DNA from: Siphonodentalium dalli
Lineage: Eukaryota > Mollusca > Scaphopoda > Gadilida > Siphonodentaliidae
Assembly (NCBI GenBank): GCA_032622095.1
Contig: CP136067.1
Coordinates: 47,225,549-47,289,548 of the forward strand
Reading direction: 5' to 3'
DNA length: 64,000 bases
Position numbers and translations under genes: made by a program. The notes below the pieces were generated by a model. It was not told where the DNA came from and did no database searches. It was given only the letters and a program-made list of their open reading frames with translations. Below, in pieces: positions 1 to 10,842 of the stretch. Numbering within the stretch: position 1 is the first letter of the stretch; each line of letters opens with the position of its first letter.

Positions 1-893
1 ACTTGTTGTTTCGGGCATGCTGTATCTAGGGCTGATTCGAGGGTTTGGGATAGGTGCTGGCATGTCGCGTCAATGTCGCTGGTTGATGTGATGGGTGAAT
101 TGTCTATGCTGTTGGTGAGTTGCTGTCGGAAACTGTCCCAGTCGGCTTTATTTAGGTTGCGGCGGAGGGTTTTCGGGTGGCGATCGGTTGAGGCATTGCT
201 GGATCTTATGTGTACGGGTAGGTGGTCGCTGGATACGTCGTCTCCAATATAGCACATGATTCCTTTAGATGCGATGGATGGAGTGGCAATGGCTAGGTCT
301 AGGATGTCCCATTTGTTGGTCGCCGCGTGGTGATGTGTTGGTTCGTCTATGTTGTTTAGTATGAGTAGATCAAGATCTTCGATGATGTTGAACATTCGGT
401 CACCGTTTCTGTTGGTATCTTTACAGCCGTAGTAGGTGTGCTTCGCGTTGTAGTCTCCGATGAAGATGCAGTGGCGGTGGGTTGATGTGAAGTGTTTGAA
501 GGAGGCATTGCCGAGGTCTGTGTTTGGCGGGTTATATGTGGCGATGATGGCAGTCTTGGCACTGCGAATGGTGACTTCTACTGCCAGGGTTTCTTCGTCT
601 AGGTCGTCGGTGTTGAGCATGGCGTGTTTCAGGTCTTTATGGATGAGGAGAGCGACCCCGCCACCGTGTGCGGTACGGTCACGGCGGGCGATCTTGTAGT
701 TGGTGAAGCTAACCCTGCTGTTGTCGTTGAGTTTCGTTTCGTTGATGGCGATAACGTCTGGTTGTTGGTCGGTGATGTACTCTTGAAGAATTTGGCGTTT
801 AGCAGATAGTCCGTTTATGTTAACGTGGAGTAGGTGAAAAGAGTGTTTTTGTGTGTGGCGTGTTGTTGTAGTCTGTTTGGTCGTGTCAGCCAT
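1..893 (-). CDS. LINE ORF2 (Jockey-like), endonuclease part, cut by window edge
   Basis: Reading leftward from the ATG at 893-891, the frame stays open for 297 codons to the window edge. It encodes an APE-type endonuclease, the enzyme that nicks target DNA for target-primed reverse transcription. Visible motifs in order are HVNINGLS (residues 23-30), NETKL (51-55, catalytic Glu), GGGVALLI (77-84), GDYNAKH (146-152) and SSDHLPVHI (221-229). The ATG lies 56 bp after the ORF1 stop, the usual two-ORF layout. The reverse transcriptase half would lie beyond base 1. No stop or frameshift is visible in this part, so the copy could be fairly young. The superfamily is inferred from this ORF1/ORF2 pair; the exact clade is not proven. 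Confidence 0.9.
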   Translation of the reverse strand, partial: MADTTKQTTTTRHTQKHSFHLLHVNINGLSAKRQILQEYITDQQPDVIAINETKLNDNSRVSFTNYKIARRDRTAHGGGVALLIHKDLKHAMLNTDDLDEETLAVEVTIRSAKTAIIATYNPPNTDLGNASFKHFTSTHRHCIFIGDYNAKHTYYGCKDTNRNGDRMFNIIEDLDLLILNNIDEPTHHHAATNKWDILDLAIATPSIASKGIMCYIGDDVSSDHLPVHIRSSNASTDRHPKTLRRNLNKADWDSFRQQLTNSIDNSPITSTSDIDATCQHLSQTLESALDTACPKQQ

Positions 894-949
894 TGTAGGT
901 GTTACAATCGGCTTGTGTGTTTGGGCGTGTCAGCTTTGGCTGTGTTGTT

Positions 950-2455
950 TTAACGTCTGTATGTGAACTGTTGGATGGTTTCTTTTGTGAGTTGAGTTCT
1001 GTATATGGTGTTGACAGCATGTTCGACGTATTGACACACGCTGTCTTTGATATTTCGTGGATCTCTTTGTTTGTCAGACAGGGCGCTGACAATGGTCGAT
1101 GTTATTACAGCTGCAAGCTTTAGGGTTTCAGTGATGTCGGCGGGTTTGCTTGTGGCGGCTGCGTATGTGAGCTTTTGTGTTTCTTTTGTTGTAACTTCAG
1201 TTTTAAAAACTGTGCATCCCTTGTATGCTGAGTGGTGATCACTGTCGCAGTTCGCGCATCTTTTGATGTTACTGGTGCAGTCTTGGTGTTTGTGATTTCC
1301 CGCGCAATTTTTGCAGATTATGTCGTTGCTTTTGCAGAATTCGGCCGTGTGATTGAACTTTTGACATTTGTAGCACTGGGTTACGTGTGGTCGTTCTTTG
1401 TATTCGATGACTTTATATTTGTTTAAGTTGGAGCCTAGTCTGACGCCGTTCATTATAAGTTGCTTTGCTTCTTTGTTCTCGCAGGTGATTTTAACTTTCC
1501 ATGTTGGTTGGTTGTCATGGGAGCTCTTTAGTCTTTGTACAGTGTATTTGTCGCCAATGTCTTGTGTAATGTCGTCATCTGTGACAGATGGAGGTATGCC
1601 ACATATAACGGCTTTATGAGTCGTTGGTGTGCTCTGGTGACGGCTTCCGTTGGTTAGTCTGAACGTAATGTTGTTGTCTTTGAAAGCTGGGATGTCTTTT
1701 GCTTTTGTCAGTAGATATTGCTTTGTTTCATCATTCTGGGGATAGATTAGCAGAGTGCCGGCTCTGGTTGTTGATGTCCGGATGGGATATTTTGTCGTGA
1801 TTGTTCTATGGAGGTAATGTGGACTCTGCTTCATCTCGCTGGTAAGGTTTTCGACTATTATGATGTCTCTTCGCTTGGTTAGTTTGTTGCTGGAGTGGTT
1901 GGTCGCTTGTCGTTCGGGTTCTTTTGTCGGACTAGGCTGTGTGTGCGTTCTGATCTTTTTGGCTGGCGTGCTGATAGGGCTGATAGGGTCTGGGATCATC
2001 ATGCTGGCTTTTCGTCTTCTTTTGTTTTTGAATATGGTGGCGTATTCTTCGTCGGATATGTCTTCAGCGTCTGTCATTATAACTTCGATGTTTTCTTCGT
2101 GGGTGGTTTCATTTTTTTCTGACGGTACGGAGGTTGCTGGAGTTGATGGAGTCGGTAATTTTGCGGCGAAGTCTGGAACTGGAGTCGATGTGGCTGGAGT
2201 AGTGATGTTCTTTTCGGTCTTCTTTTTGTTCTTTTTGTCTCGTTTGTTTGAAGATTTGTCTGATGTTTGCGGTTTTTCTGGTAGGCGCTCGACCATTATT
2301 GCGAGCTGGGCTTGGCACCCAGCAAGTTGTTTTTCTAGACCGGCTAACCGTTCCTTCAGGAATTTGTTGTCTTCTCTTAGAGATTCAATAAGTGTTTTAT
2401 CCGGATCGGCGCCCTGAGAAGGGCACTGCGAAGCTGATATACGTTTATTGGCCAT
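950..2455 (-). CDS. LINE ORF1, coiled-coil and triple zinc-knuckle nucleic-acid-binding protein
   Basis: An intact 501-residue frame. Residues ~20-57 are a Leu/Glu/Lys-rich heptad region suited to oligomerisation. Residues ~60-190 are low-complexity and rich in Lys, Ser, Thr and Pro. Residues ~195-355 resemble the RRM-like fold of Jockey-group ORF1 proteins. Three cysteine knuckles follow: CX2CX4HX4C at 361-374, CX2CX3HX4C at 381-393, and a third at 400-414 with the HSAYKGC signature. Such proteins coat the LINE RNA to form the transposition particle. The frame is undamaged and directly precedes ORF2. Other possibility: an I-clade or Daphne-type ORF1; the HSAYKGC knuckle favours the Jockey group. 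Confidence 0.9.
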   Translation of the reverse strand: MANKRISASQCPSQGADPDKTLIESLREDNKFLKERLAGLEKQLAGCQAQLAIMVERLPEKPQTSDKSSNKRDKKNKKKTEKNITTPATSTPVPDFAAKLPTPSTPATSVPSEKNETTHEENIEVIMTDAEDISDEEYATIFKNKRRRKASMMIPDPISPISTPAKKIRTHTQPSPTKEPERQATNHSSNKLTKRRDIIIVENLTSEMKQSPHYLHRTITTKYPIRTSTTRAGTLLIYPQNDETKQYLLTKAKDIPAFKDNNITFRLTNGSRHQSTPTTHKAVICGIPPSVTDDDITQDIGDKYTVQRLKSSHDNQPTWKVKITCENKEAKQLIMNGVRLGSNLNKYKVIEYKERPHVTQCYKCQKFNHTAEFCKSNDIICKNCAGNHKHQDCTSNIKRCANCDSDHHSAYKGCTVFKTEVTTKETQKLTYAAATSKPADITETLKLAAVITSTIVSALSDKQRDPRNIKDSVCQYVEHAVNTIYRTQLTKETIQQFTYRR

Positions 2456-2830
2456 GTCTAGCAGATTGTGAGTTTACTCTTTGAGTTTTAGCAAATTTAT
2501 AAAAAGTTTACTCTTCAAAGTAAGCAATTTACTCTTGAAGTAAGCAATGTTATAAGTTTAAGATTGTCCTGAGAGTGCTGCTGACTCGATGCGATTGTCC
2601 TGTGTGTGAGAAATTTGCCGAAAAACGGTATACCTATATCGCCAGAAGCATTGTGCGAACAACACTCAGCGATTGGTTGTTCCGACTGCAACTAACATCC
2701 GCCATTGGATGTTGTACTCGCAATCTGATTGGTTCCTACTCTACACTGTGACTGGCTATCAGCTAGCTCGGTGGTGAGAAGTAAATGTTACCTTGATCCT
2801 CGTGATTTGGAGAATCTTGTAGCGGGAAAT
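2456..2830 (-). promoter_or_regulatory. 5' UTR and probable internal promoter of the minus-strand LINE
   Basis: Directly upstream of ORF1. Three copies of TTTACTCTT-like sequence occur at ~2472-2540. Three CCAAT boxes (ATTGG on the plus strand) lie at ~2671, ~2703 and ~2729, 215-280 bp before the ORF1 start. LINE promoters are normally internal and TATA-less, which fits. The 5' end of the element is not sharply visible and was set near 2830 by the loss of these features. Confidence 0.45.
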
Positions 2831-3123
2831 GCGAGTAAAAGGTGTATAGATTCAGTGTGATTTGGCCATCGGCTTTTGTTTATTCATTATTTCCTTTAAT
2901 GTTCGTAAAAACAACAGAACTGGACAGGATAAAAAAAGATACCTTTCGGGAAAAATTTATCACAAAAAGTGTTTTTTTAGCGACTAAATTGACTGGGAGA
3001 GAACACAAATACATTATCAAGCATTGCTTTTTTTTCATCTGAAGCAGATATTTTTTGGCGATATCCTTAACCATGTTAGTTTTCAATAATTTGACATTGC
3101 GTGTTTCTGGGCCACTGGGAATG

Positions 3124-3157
3124 GATAGGGGGAGGGAGGGAGGGATGGAGGGAGGGG
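3124..3157 (+). other. G-rich tract, potential G-quadruplex
   Basis: A run of GGG blocks separated by single A or short AT spacers, enough for at least five G-triplets. The surrounding interval 2831-3340 is AT-rich and I see no gene in it. Confidence 0.5.
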
Positions 3158-3356
3158 CTAACAATTTTCTACTTCAATTTCCTTCCGTGATTTCTGGCGT
3201 CTCTATTGCTTAATAAGTAGGAAGTCTTATATATTCCCCGATGTTGCAAACGAAATATATATAACTTATAGGAAATGGGTTCATGTGAATTATAGCGTGA
3301 TCGTCCTATGCAGTGTTCGCGCTGTCGCTAGCCAAATTAGCCAATGGCTAATCTTT

Positions 3357-4124
3357 TTCAATCAATTCAATTCGTTTAATCTTTTTGACCCATAATACAT
3401 AGGTATTAAGATAACATATAATACATTTTATGTACATGACTTACATAATAGAAATACAAATGATATACATTATAATATATGAAAAGTATTTACAATATAA
3501 ATAATATACCTGTTTGCCATAGGTGCTGTCTGCTGACGCTATATACTATGGTGTCATATATGACTGATCCACACAAAGTGCATAGACACCCTCAATTATA
3601 TTACCAGCGAGGTAATATAATTAAGAGTATGTATCCACTCTGGTTTAGTCGCTTGCACATGTTATTTCGTGTTAGGTTCGTAGGAATACTGTGTCATTTA
3701 CTATCTTTTTCGGTATCTACCCAAGCTTATCTGAATTTATAAGTTTACGATTGATTATTTTAATAAAGTCGCACAATTTCCGTATGTCTGTTGAATTGTT
3801 CTGGTTAAGTATTTCACTCATTGTGATAGTATTTTGTTTTTTGTTAGTAAATTTTGATAGTAATCGCTGTCTTTCGGGTGATAGTCTCTCGCATTCAAGA
3901 AGATAATGAAATTCATCTCCAATCTTTCTGGAGTTACAGAGTGGACATAGTCGGTTAGTTTGTTCAGGTTTTCGCCAGCGTCCTGTTTCAATAGGTAAAT
4001 GGTGATTACTGGTTCTAAATTTACATAATGTAATCCGGTTTACTACGTTCAACGTTAGATACCTTTCAAAAGATAAGTCATGTTTAAAAATTTGGTATAT
4101 CTTACCACGACTGGAGTTGTTCAT
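3357..4124 (-). pseudogene. 3' end of a 5'-truncated LINE (ORF2 C-terminus plus 3' UTR)
   Basis: Minus-strand frame 4124-3717 encodes the far C-terminus of a CR1/L2-like LINE ORF2: a region resembling LCKFRTSNHHLPIETGRW followed by a CPLC...H..LLEC zinc-finger-like motif. The same block with CTLC...H..LKC occurs at the end of the LINE finishing at 30053. The 3' UTR runs to ~3357 and ends in GAATTGAATTGATTGAA, a short tandem tail typical of these LINEs. GGCTAAT occurs on both flanks (~3346 and ~4143) and may be the target duplication. Dead fragment. Confidence 0.8.
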
Positions 4125-4129
4125 ATCAG

Positions 4130-5010
4130 TTCATATCAAATTTGGCTAATAAAAATTTCATTTGGCTAAACTTTTGGCTAATTTTTGTTTATACCCCAAA
4201 TGGATACGGAGAGCATGGCGCCAGAAAGCTAATTAATAAAAGCGCTCAATAGATCGACATTCAAGACGAAGTTAGGCGTCGAAAGTATTTCGTTATTTTC
4301 GTTCCGCTGTTGTTTTAATTGACTGACTTTTTCGGACAAAGACATACATCGCCTTCTATACCACAGACTGAGTGTTCTCTAACGGACATACGAAATGATG
4401 ACAGTAGATGTGAGGAAGTTACGAACCTGACGAAGCGCTACTGAATACGACGAGACCGAATGACATTATTAGTTTAGTGACGTCTAAAAGACTTCTGATG
4501 TTCAGACATTGGCCTCTCCGTTGAGAGCCTAACCAGCCTAATCGTCAAAACGTATAAGCTGTATATTGGTTATGTAATTGATTAAGCCGTCTGTATAAGA
4601 TAAAATACTTAAATGCTTTGTTCGTTATAAAAGAGCAGTTCTTAACTCAATGGTTACGTATTATAAAATGCATCCCGTCTATCAACCGGGCATCACATCA
4701 TAAAAGATTTGAATACAATAGATATTCATCAGTTAACACCTTACTACAGTATAATAGCCCATAGTTAGCGGCCGGTCACGCCATGGTGTCAATAGTGTTA
4801 ACGACATAGAGTTATTACAATTAGTTTAGCGGATTATAATTATATAGAATGTTAGTTTCATGTTTGCGAATGCGAATGCCTGAGTGATATGTGATGACAT
4901 GTTCGTATACTATTGTTTTTAAAGTTGTTTTTTGTGTTGTTCTAATTATGTTTTCATTCTGAGTATAACATATAAAGTTTAAAACAAATATTTTAGTTAT
5001 TTTAGCTCAT
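4130..5010. other. Unassigned intergenic DNA
   Basis: No open frame, RNA gene or clear repeat is visible. GGCTAA words cluster at 4130-4185 next to the LINE scrap. The rest is AT-rich. Confidence 0.4.
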
Positions 5011-6677
5011 ACGTGGAGGGTGTCCAGAGATACACTGAATCTTATAAGGTTCAAAAGGAAAATACGGAGACTCTCAGCGAAGAACCCCCATGACAATGAA
5101 TATAAAACACTGTATAATAATCTCAATAGACAAGTTAAACAAAAAATCAAAGAAGAAAAAAATGAATCCTGGAAAAAAATAACATCCAGCCTTAACGACC
5201 AAAACATGGATAGAACATTCTGGCAAACATTCAAAACGCTTACGGGCCAAGGGAACAATGCAGCATCAGATAATTCTAAATCACTAACTGACCAAAATGG
5301 AAAGAAATCTAACAATGACCAAGAAAAAGCCCAAATCTTCGCGGAGAGTCTACGCAAAATCCACACCACCCATGAAGGCGATATATTTAACAAACGTTTT
5401 AAACGTTTCGTCAACGATTATATCGATGACAACTCAGAAATCTTCGCACCACTGCTAAAAGATAAAATCGAACCAGGCGACGACGATCTCCTAATGAACG
5501 AAATCGATTTGGTAGAAGTGAGAAGGAATCTGAAACGGGGAAAACCTAACAAAGCACCCGGTGACGATGATATCACGTACGGCGTAATTAGACAGGCGCC
5601 GAACGAGCTATTTATTCGTCTTACTAACCTATATAACAAATGCCTGAGACTGGGTTACTTCCCCAAAACATGGAAAACTGCAATCGGAACAATGATTCCT
5701 AAACCCGACAAGGACCATACTATCCCAACCAACTATAGGCCCATCAGCTTATTAAAATGCACAGGCAAACTTTTTGAAAGGATTATTAGCACACGTATAA
5801 AGACTCATTTAGAGAGCATGAATTTTTTCAACAAACATCAACGGGCTTATAGGAGCGGGAAAGAGGGCATAGAACATGTATATCGATTAACGGAAGATAT
5901 TAGAACGGCAATAAGCAGACGCTGGGAAACTGGGGCCATATTCCTCGACGTTGAAAAAGCTTTTGATTCTGTATGGCACAATGGGCTCAGATACAAACTC
6001 AGAACACGCACAGAACTACCACACAAAATAGTTAGACTTCTATCATCGTTCTTAACACACAGAAATATAGCGGTTAAAATAAATGATGAAATTTCCGAAA
6101 CAGTCAACCTTAAAGCCGGTACCCCCCAGGGGTCAGTCTTAAGTCCTCTCCTTTTTTTAATGTACGTAAACGATATACCTTTAGAGTCTACACATAATGT
6201 ACATGCTTCACAATTTGCAGACGACATGGGCATATGGACACTAGCAAAAGGAAATAAATTAATTGAACTTAGACTGCAAAAACAACTCACAGAACTTGAA
6301 AAATGGTGTTCCAAATGGAGAATAAAACTAAATGCAAATAAAACACAGTTGGTAGTATTTGGGAACCTAACTCATAGATCAGAGCCAAAACTCACGCTAT
6401 TTAACGAACCAATAAAACAAAATAAAGAAGCAACTCTATTAGGATTCACTCTAGATGAGAACTTCAGACTTAAAAAGCATATTAAGAATATTTCAACTAA
6501 AGCTTTACAAAGAACCGCACTCCTAACGAGACTTCGGGGCACGGGGTGGGGGGTAAACCCAAGCACCCTAATCAAATTATATAAACAATTCATTCGCCCA
6601 GTCACGGAATACGGGGCAATAGTTACTTCAAAATGCAGTCAAACAAACCTATGCAGATTGCAGCGGGCCCAAAATGT
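5011..6677 (+). pseudogene. 5'-truncated Jockey-like LINE reverse transcriptase
   Basis: The frame is open from just after a stop at 4966 and encodes ~555 residues of ORF2 without the endonuclease. RT motifs in order are NKAPGDDDITYGVI, NYRPISLLKCTGKLFER, FLDVEKAFDSVWHNGL, GTPQGSVLSPLLF and the catalytic QFADDMGIW near 6210. A thumb/C-terminal region follows. The frame itself is intact and the catalytic Asp pair is kept. The homologous sequence stops near 6677, where unrelated minus-strand sequence begins, so the C-terminus is lost. There is no ORF1 or promoter, so the copy cannot act alone. It may belong to the same family as the element at 1-2455, but the two share no overlapping region to compare. 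Confidence 0.85.
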
Positions 6678-7252
6678 GCAGGGTCCAGCTCGTCTGGTCC
6701 TCTGTAAATATGGTGATCCCTCAGCAGGAAGAAATCGCGGTTGGTGATTGGATATTTCATTCCTGCTGCGTGGTGTTCGAGAACTGCATCTTTGAGGTCA
6801 TAACGCTCTTGATCGACCTGATGTGGTGTTGGCGACGCCGGCTTCTCGTCATACTTCGGCGTCGGAGGGACGGAGATGGTGCTATCCGCCCCTGGTGGAG
6901 AGTGGCTGGGTGGTGTTTCCATCTCCACGTCGAAACTGGCGGCAGGAACATCGGGGGTGGTATCCGTGTCCCTGTCTCCGCTCGTCTCTGTGCCGACAGC
7001 AGGGACCTCCGGCAGATCTACGGAGTCCCTGCTAGCTGGTCTGATGTCACCTGTCTCCATGCAGGCCGGTTCGTCTGGGCGTCTCTCAGACAACTCCGGC
7101 ATACCGACTGTGACACTGGATGGCTGAACCACACGGGGAGGGGTGACCGGCAGATCAACAGTCACCCCCTTCTTTTTCTTCCATTTCGCCCGTCTGGCTG
7201 CGTCCCTTCTCCTTCGAGCTGGAGTCTTTTTCTTAGGAGGCTCCTCTTTCAT
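6678..7252 (-). pseudogene. Fragment related to ORF3 of the LTR element at 36.7-42.6 kb
   Basis: A minus-strand frame starts at 7252 and runs into the LINE. Its first ~30 residues are very basic (KKKTPARRRRDAARRAKW). Then come SSVTVGMPELSERRPDEPAC and METGDI, closely matching SSVTASRSELSERRPDDPTC and METDDI in the ORF at 41379-41828. The rest is rich in Pro, Thr and Ser and ends with a charged segment (RYDLKDAVLEHHAAG). The function is unknown. The abrupt join to the LINE at ~6677 shows it is a relic of a different insertion. No LTR was found beside it. Confidence 0.6.
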
Positions 7253-8676
7253 GGTACGGCTGGTCTTGGCGTTCCTGCTCCGGGTAGAAGATCTCTGGTT
7301 ACCAGCATCTTCCGTCCGGAATTAAACACAAAGAGTCAAATAGCCCCTGTTAGACTGGAGACTCCAGCTAACAGTGTCCGCAATTTGAGATCTTTGTATT
7401 GCTGCTAACGTGGCGTCAGGGATTAGTTCCATTATCCGTCGCACTAAGCCTAATCCAAAACCGTCTCACTCGCCGGCATCAGCACGAGGGCGGTTGCTTC
7501 CAATAAAGGTTACAGACCGCACAACTCACTCGTACCGACGCTCTGACACACAAGGAACTAATTGAGCCAAATAAAATCTGACTTGTTCGCTCCACTTGCT
7601 GCCAGATGATGAGATTGTGAGGTTGTCGAATGTCTGTTTGAAAATGCCGACGCGGAAATAAGCTGGCCTAATTGTGATAGAGCACGGGCGAAAATGAAAA
7701 CACTCGGCTTCCGACAAAGGCCTGAGCGCATTTTGTTAATTTGTGTTTGTGTATGTTCAGTTATCGCCATATTTTACAAAAACTTTTTGCAATTTTGCCA
7801 AAAGGATTTCACCATCTGTTGCGTGATATATTTTTCTATATGGTTTGTTCATTTTCTCGAAACTTTAGGCGAGAGATCAATATGCTTTTGGCAGTCAAAA
7901 TTTTCAACTAAGATTTTGCGGTCAGCCATATTCGCGAATTCCGCCTCACACCACACACTTCAAAAGATCAAACTGCCGCGTGTTTGTATGCGTCTTGAAG
8001 TAGCCAATTAAAAGTCGAAATTTGTCAGCAAAGTGTTGTTTGGGAAGGTGGAAAAAACAAGCATGTGTAATTGGTTAGATATGAACATCGGATCGTTGGG
8101 GAAGCTGTGGCGCGTTTTCCGTCTTTTTAGAGAGTTGCGTGTAAAAATGAACGAGCTAATCCTAATATGAATGTGATTGTGATCCAAGATATCAACTAAG
8201 TTAAACAAACAGAACTAGTATTACAATCAAGGTAAGTCTTCTCGCCGGTCCGCTTTTGGAATGGGGGGGGGGGGCTTTGCTTCCTGCCAGGGTGGCATGT
8301 AACCCATACTCCACAAGCAAGCATCAAATGACTAGGAAACACTCACAACCAAACTCAACAAACGCTCTTCAGCGGCACTATATCACTCAACCGTGGGTTG
8401 TAGGAGAGGGCTTACAGCCCTTTCAAATCTTCCCGGGGGGATCTTCCCAAACCCAAACTCCAAACCGAGGAAGTAGGTGTAGGCCCACACGTGTGTAGGG
8501 CTTATGCATTTGGGGGAGGGAAGGGAGGTCGGCATCGGGCGGGACCTATAATACTTAATATACTAAAGAATGAGGGGGAAATCGCCCCTCCTCCGACATT
8601 GTGTGCATATATTTAAAGAATATAACGATACAAATTGACTACATGTAAATGAATTATCCGGGGGGCTATATATAAT
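7253..8676. other. Unassigned DNA with an isolated splice-donor-like site
   Basis: No convincing protein. At 8228-8237 CAAG/GTAAGT is a full-consensus plus-strand 5' splice site. There is a G-homopolymer at ~8263-8274. A noncoding first exon somewhere in 7950-8231 is possible, but nothing downstream was found to pair with it. Confidence 0.3.
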
Positions 8677-9433
8677 AGATAGACTAGAAGGTGACCCGGC
8701 TTCGTACGGGCTTTGACCTTGAATTGTCCATTTTGAAGGTCAAGTGGGGTCACGATTTGACCAGTCCAAAACACTGCCCGGACAAAAGTACCCGACAAAC
8801 GTGCCCGTCGAAATCCATCCGGTTTTACCCGATTTGACCTTGAATTGATCATTTGGAAGGTCAAGGTCAGGTCGGGGTCACGATTTGACCCGTCCAAAAC
8901 ACTCAGTGGACAAAAGTAACCCTATGTATAAAATTTCGTCGAAATCCCATCAAAATTGGCGATTTGACATTGAATTGACCCGATTTAAAGGTCAAGGTCA
9001 CGTCGCGCGGGCAAATGAATATGCATATGAGACTCCCCATACGAAGGTACCCCCACATACCAAGTTTCATCGAAATCCCGTGATATTCGGGCGTTTGACC
9101 TTGAATTGACCCGATTTCAAGATCAAGGTCACGTCGCACGGGCAAATTAATAGGCCTATGCCACTCCCCCGCCGAATGTACCCCCACGTACCAAGTTTCA
9201 TCGAAATCCTGTGATATTTGGGCGTTTGACCTTGGAATGACCCGATTTCAATGTCAAGGTCACGTCGCACAGACAAATAAATAGGCCCATGCCACCCCCG
9301 GCCGAAAATACCCCCACATACCAAGTTTCATCGAAATCGGCTAGGCCGTTTTCGAGTTCATCGCGAACACACAGACACACACACCCTCACACACACATGC
9401 ACACACAGACAGATCTTCCAAAATATATAATAG
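8677..9433 (+). repeat. Pearl-like element, subfamily with TCAAGGTCA-bearing subunits
   Basis: The head is TAGACTAGAAGGTGACCCGG with a small hairpin (CCCG-GCTTCGTA-CGGG). About five diverged ~120-130-bp subunits follow, each built on ACCAAGTTTCATCGAAATCC, TTTGACCTTGAATTGACC and TCAAGGTCACGTCGC. The tail is CA/CAGA-rich and ends CTTCCAAAATATATAATAG, directly joining the next head at ~9434. The layout of head hairpin, tandem core and microsatellite tail is the same as in the following array. It resembles the pearl/CvA-type elements described in bivalves; that assignment is inferred from architecture only. Confidence 0.75.
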
Positions 9434-10842
9434 ACTAGCCGATGAGCCCGACGTTGTCCGGGCTATTCAAAAACCAAATTTCAAGTCGATAGCTCCACCC
9501 GTTTTCGAGATCTGGTCTGCGCATGCGCGAAGCTGACGTCACACGGGCTCGGCGACCCGAAAAAACACGTATCCGGGGCAAGGTACATTCACATACCAAA
9601 TTTCAAGTCCATAGCTCTACCCGTTTCCGAGATCTGGTCTGCGCATGCGCGAAACTGGCGTCGCACGGGCTCGGTGACCCGATACAATTCGTATCCGGGG
9701 CAAGATACATTCACATACCAAATTTCAAGTCGACAGCTCCACCCGTTTCCGAGATCTCGTCTGTGCATGCGCGAAGCTGGCGTCGCACGGGCTCGGCGAC
9801 CCGATAAAATTCGTATCCGGGGCAAGATACAGTCACATACCAAATTTCAAGTCGATAGCTCCACCCGTTTACGAGATCTCGTCTGCGCATGCGCGAAGCG
9901 GGCACCACACGGGCTCACCAATACGACAACGTCGACCGCCTGGTCAAACTACACACACGTACCAAGTTTCGTCCCGATCGGTCGAGAATAGTAGATTTGT
10001 ATAAATGACAGACAGACAAACAGAGGTCTTCAAAATATATATGACACTAGCCGATGAGCCCGACGTTGTCCGGGCTATTCAAAAACCAAATTTCAAGTCG
10101 ATAGCTCTACCCAGCCCGACGTTGTCCGGGCTATTCCAAAACCAAATTTCAAGTCGATAGCTCCACCCGTTTCCGAGATCTGCACGGGCGTCGCACGGGC
10201 TCGCCAATACGACAACGACGACCGCCTGGTCAAACTACACACACGTACCAAGTTTCGTCCAGATCGGTCGATAATCGTAGATTTGTATAAATGACAGACA
10301 TACAAACAAACAGACAGAGGTCTTCAAAATATATATGAGACTAGACGATGAGCCCAAGGTTATCCGTGCTATTCAAAAACCAAATTTCAAGTCGATAGCT
10401 CCACCCGTTTTCGAGATCTGGTCTGCGCATGCGCGAAGCTTGCGTCGCATGAGCTCGGCGACCCGATAAAATTCGTATCCGGGGCAAGATACATTCACAT
10501 AGCAAATTTCAAGTCGATAGCTCCACCAGTTTCCGAGATCTCGTCTGCGTATGCGCGAAGCTGGCGTTGCACGGGCTCGGCGACCCGATGAAATTCGTAT
10601 CCGGGGCAAGATACATTCACATAGCAAATTTCAAGTCGATAGCTCCACCCATTTCCGAGATCTCGTCTGCGCATGCGCGAAGCGGGCGCCGCACGGGCTC
10701 GCCAATACGACAACGTCCACCGCCTGGTCAAACTACACACACGTACCAAGTTTCGTCCCGATCGGTCGAGAATCGTAGATTTGTATAAATGACAAACAAA
10801 CATACAAACAAACATACAGACAGAGGTCTTCAAAATATATAT

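Noticed and set aside
1860-2417. 185-codon plus-strand frame
   Set aside because: Antisense shadow of LINE ORF1, which has clear knuckles and a coiled coil on the minus strand.
6674-7408. 244-codon plus-strand frame as a gene
   Set aside because: Antisense to the ORF3-like frame, which has a relative at 41379; the plus frame has none.
7694-8011. 105-codon plus-strand frame
   Set aside because: Hydrophobic mix without domain, Kozak or splice support; likely chance.
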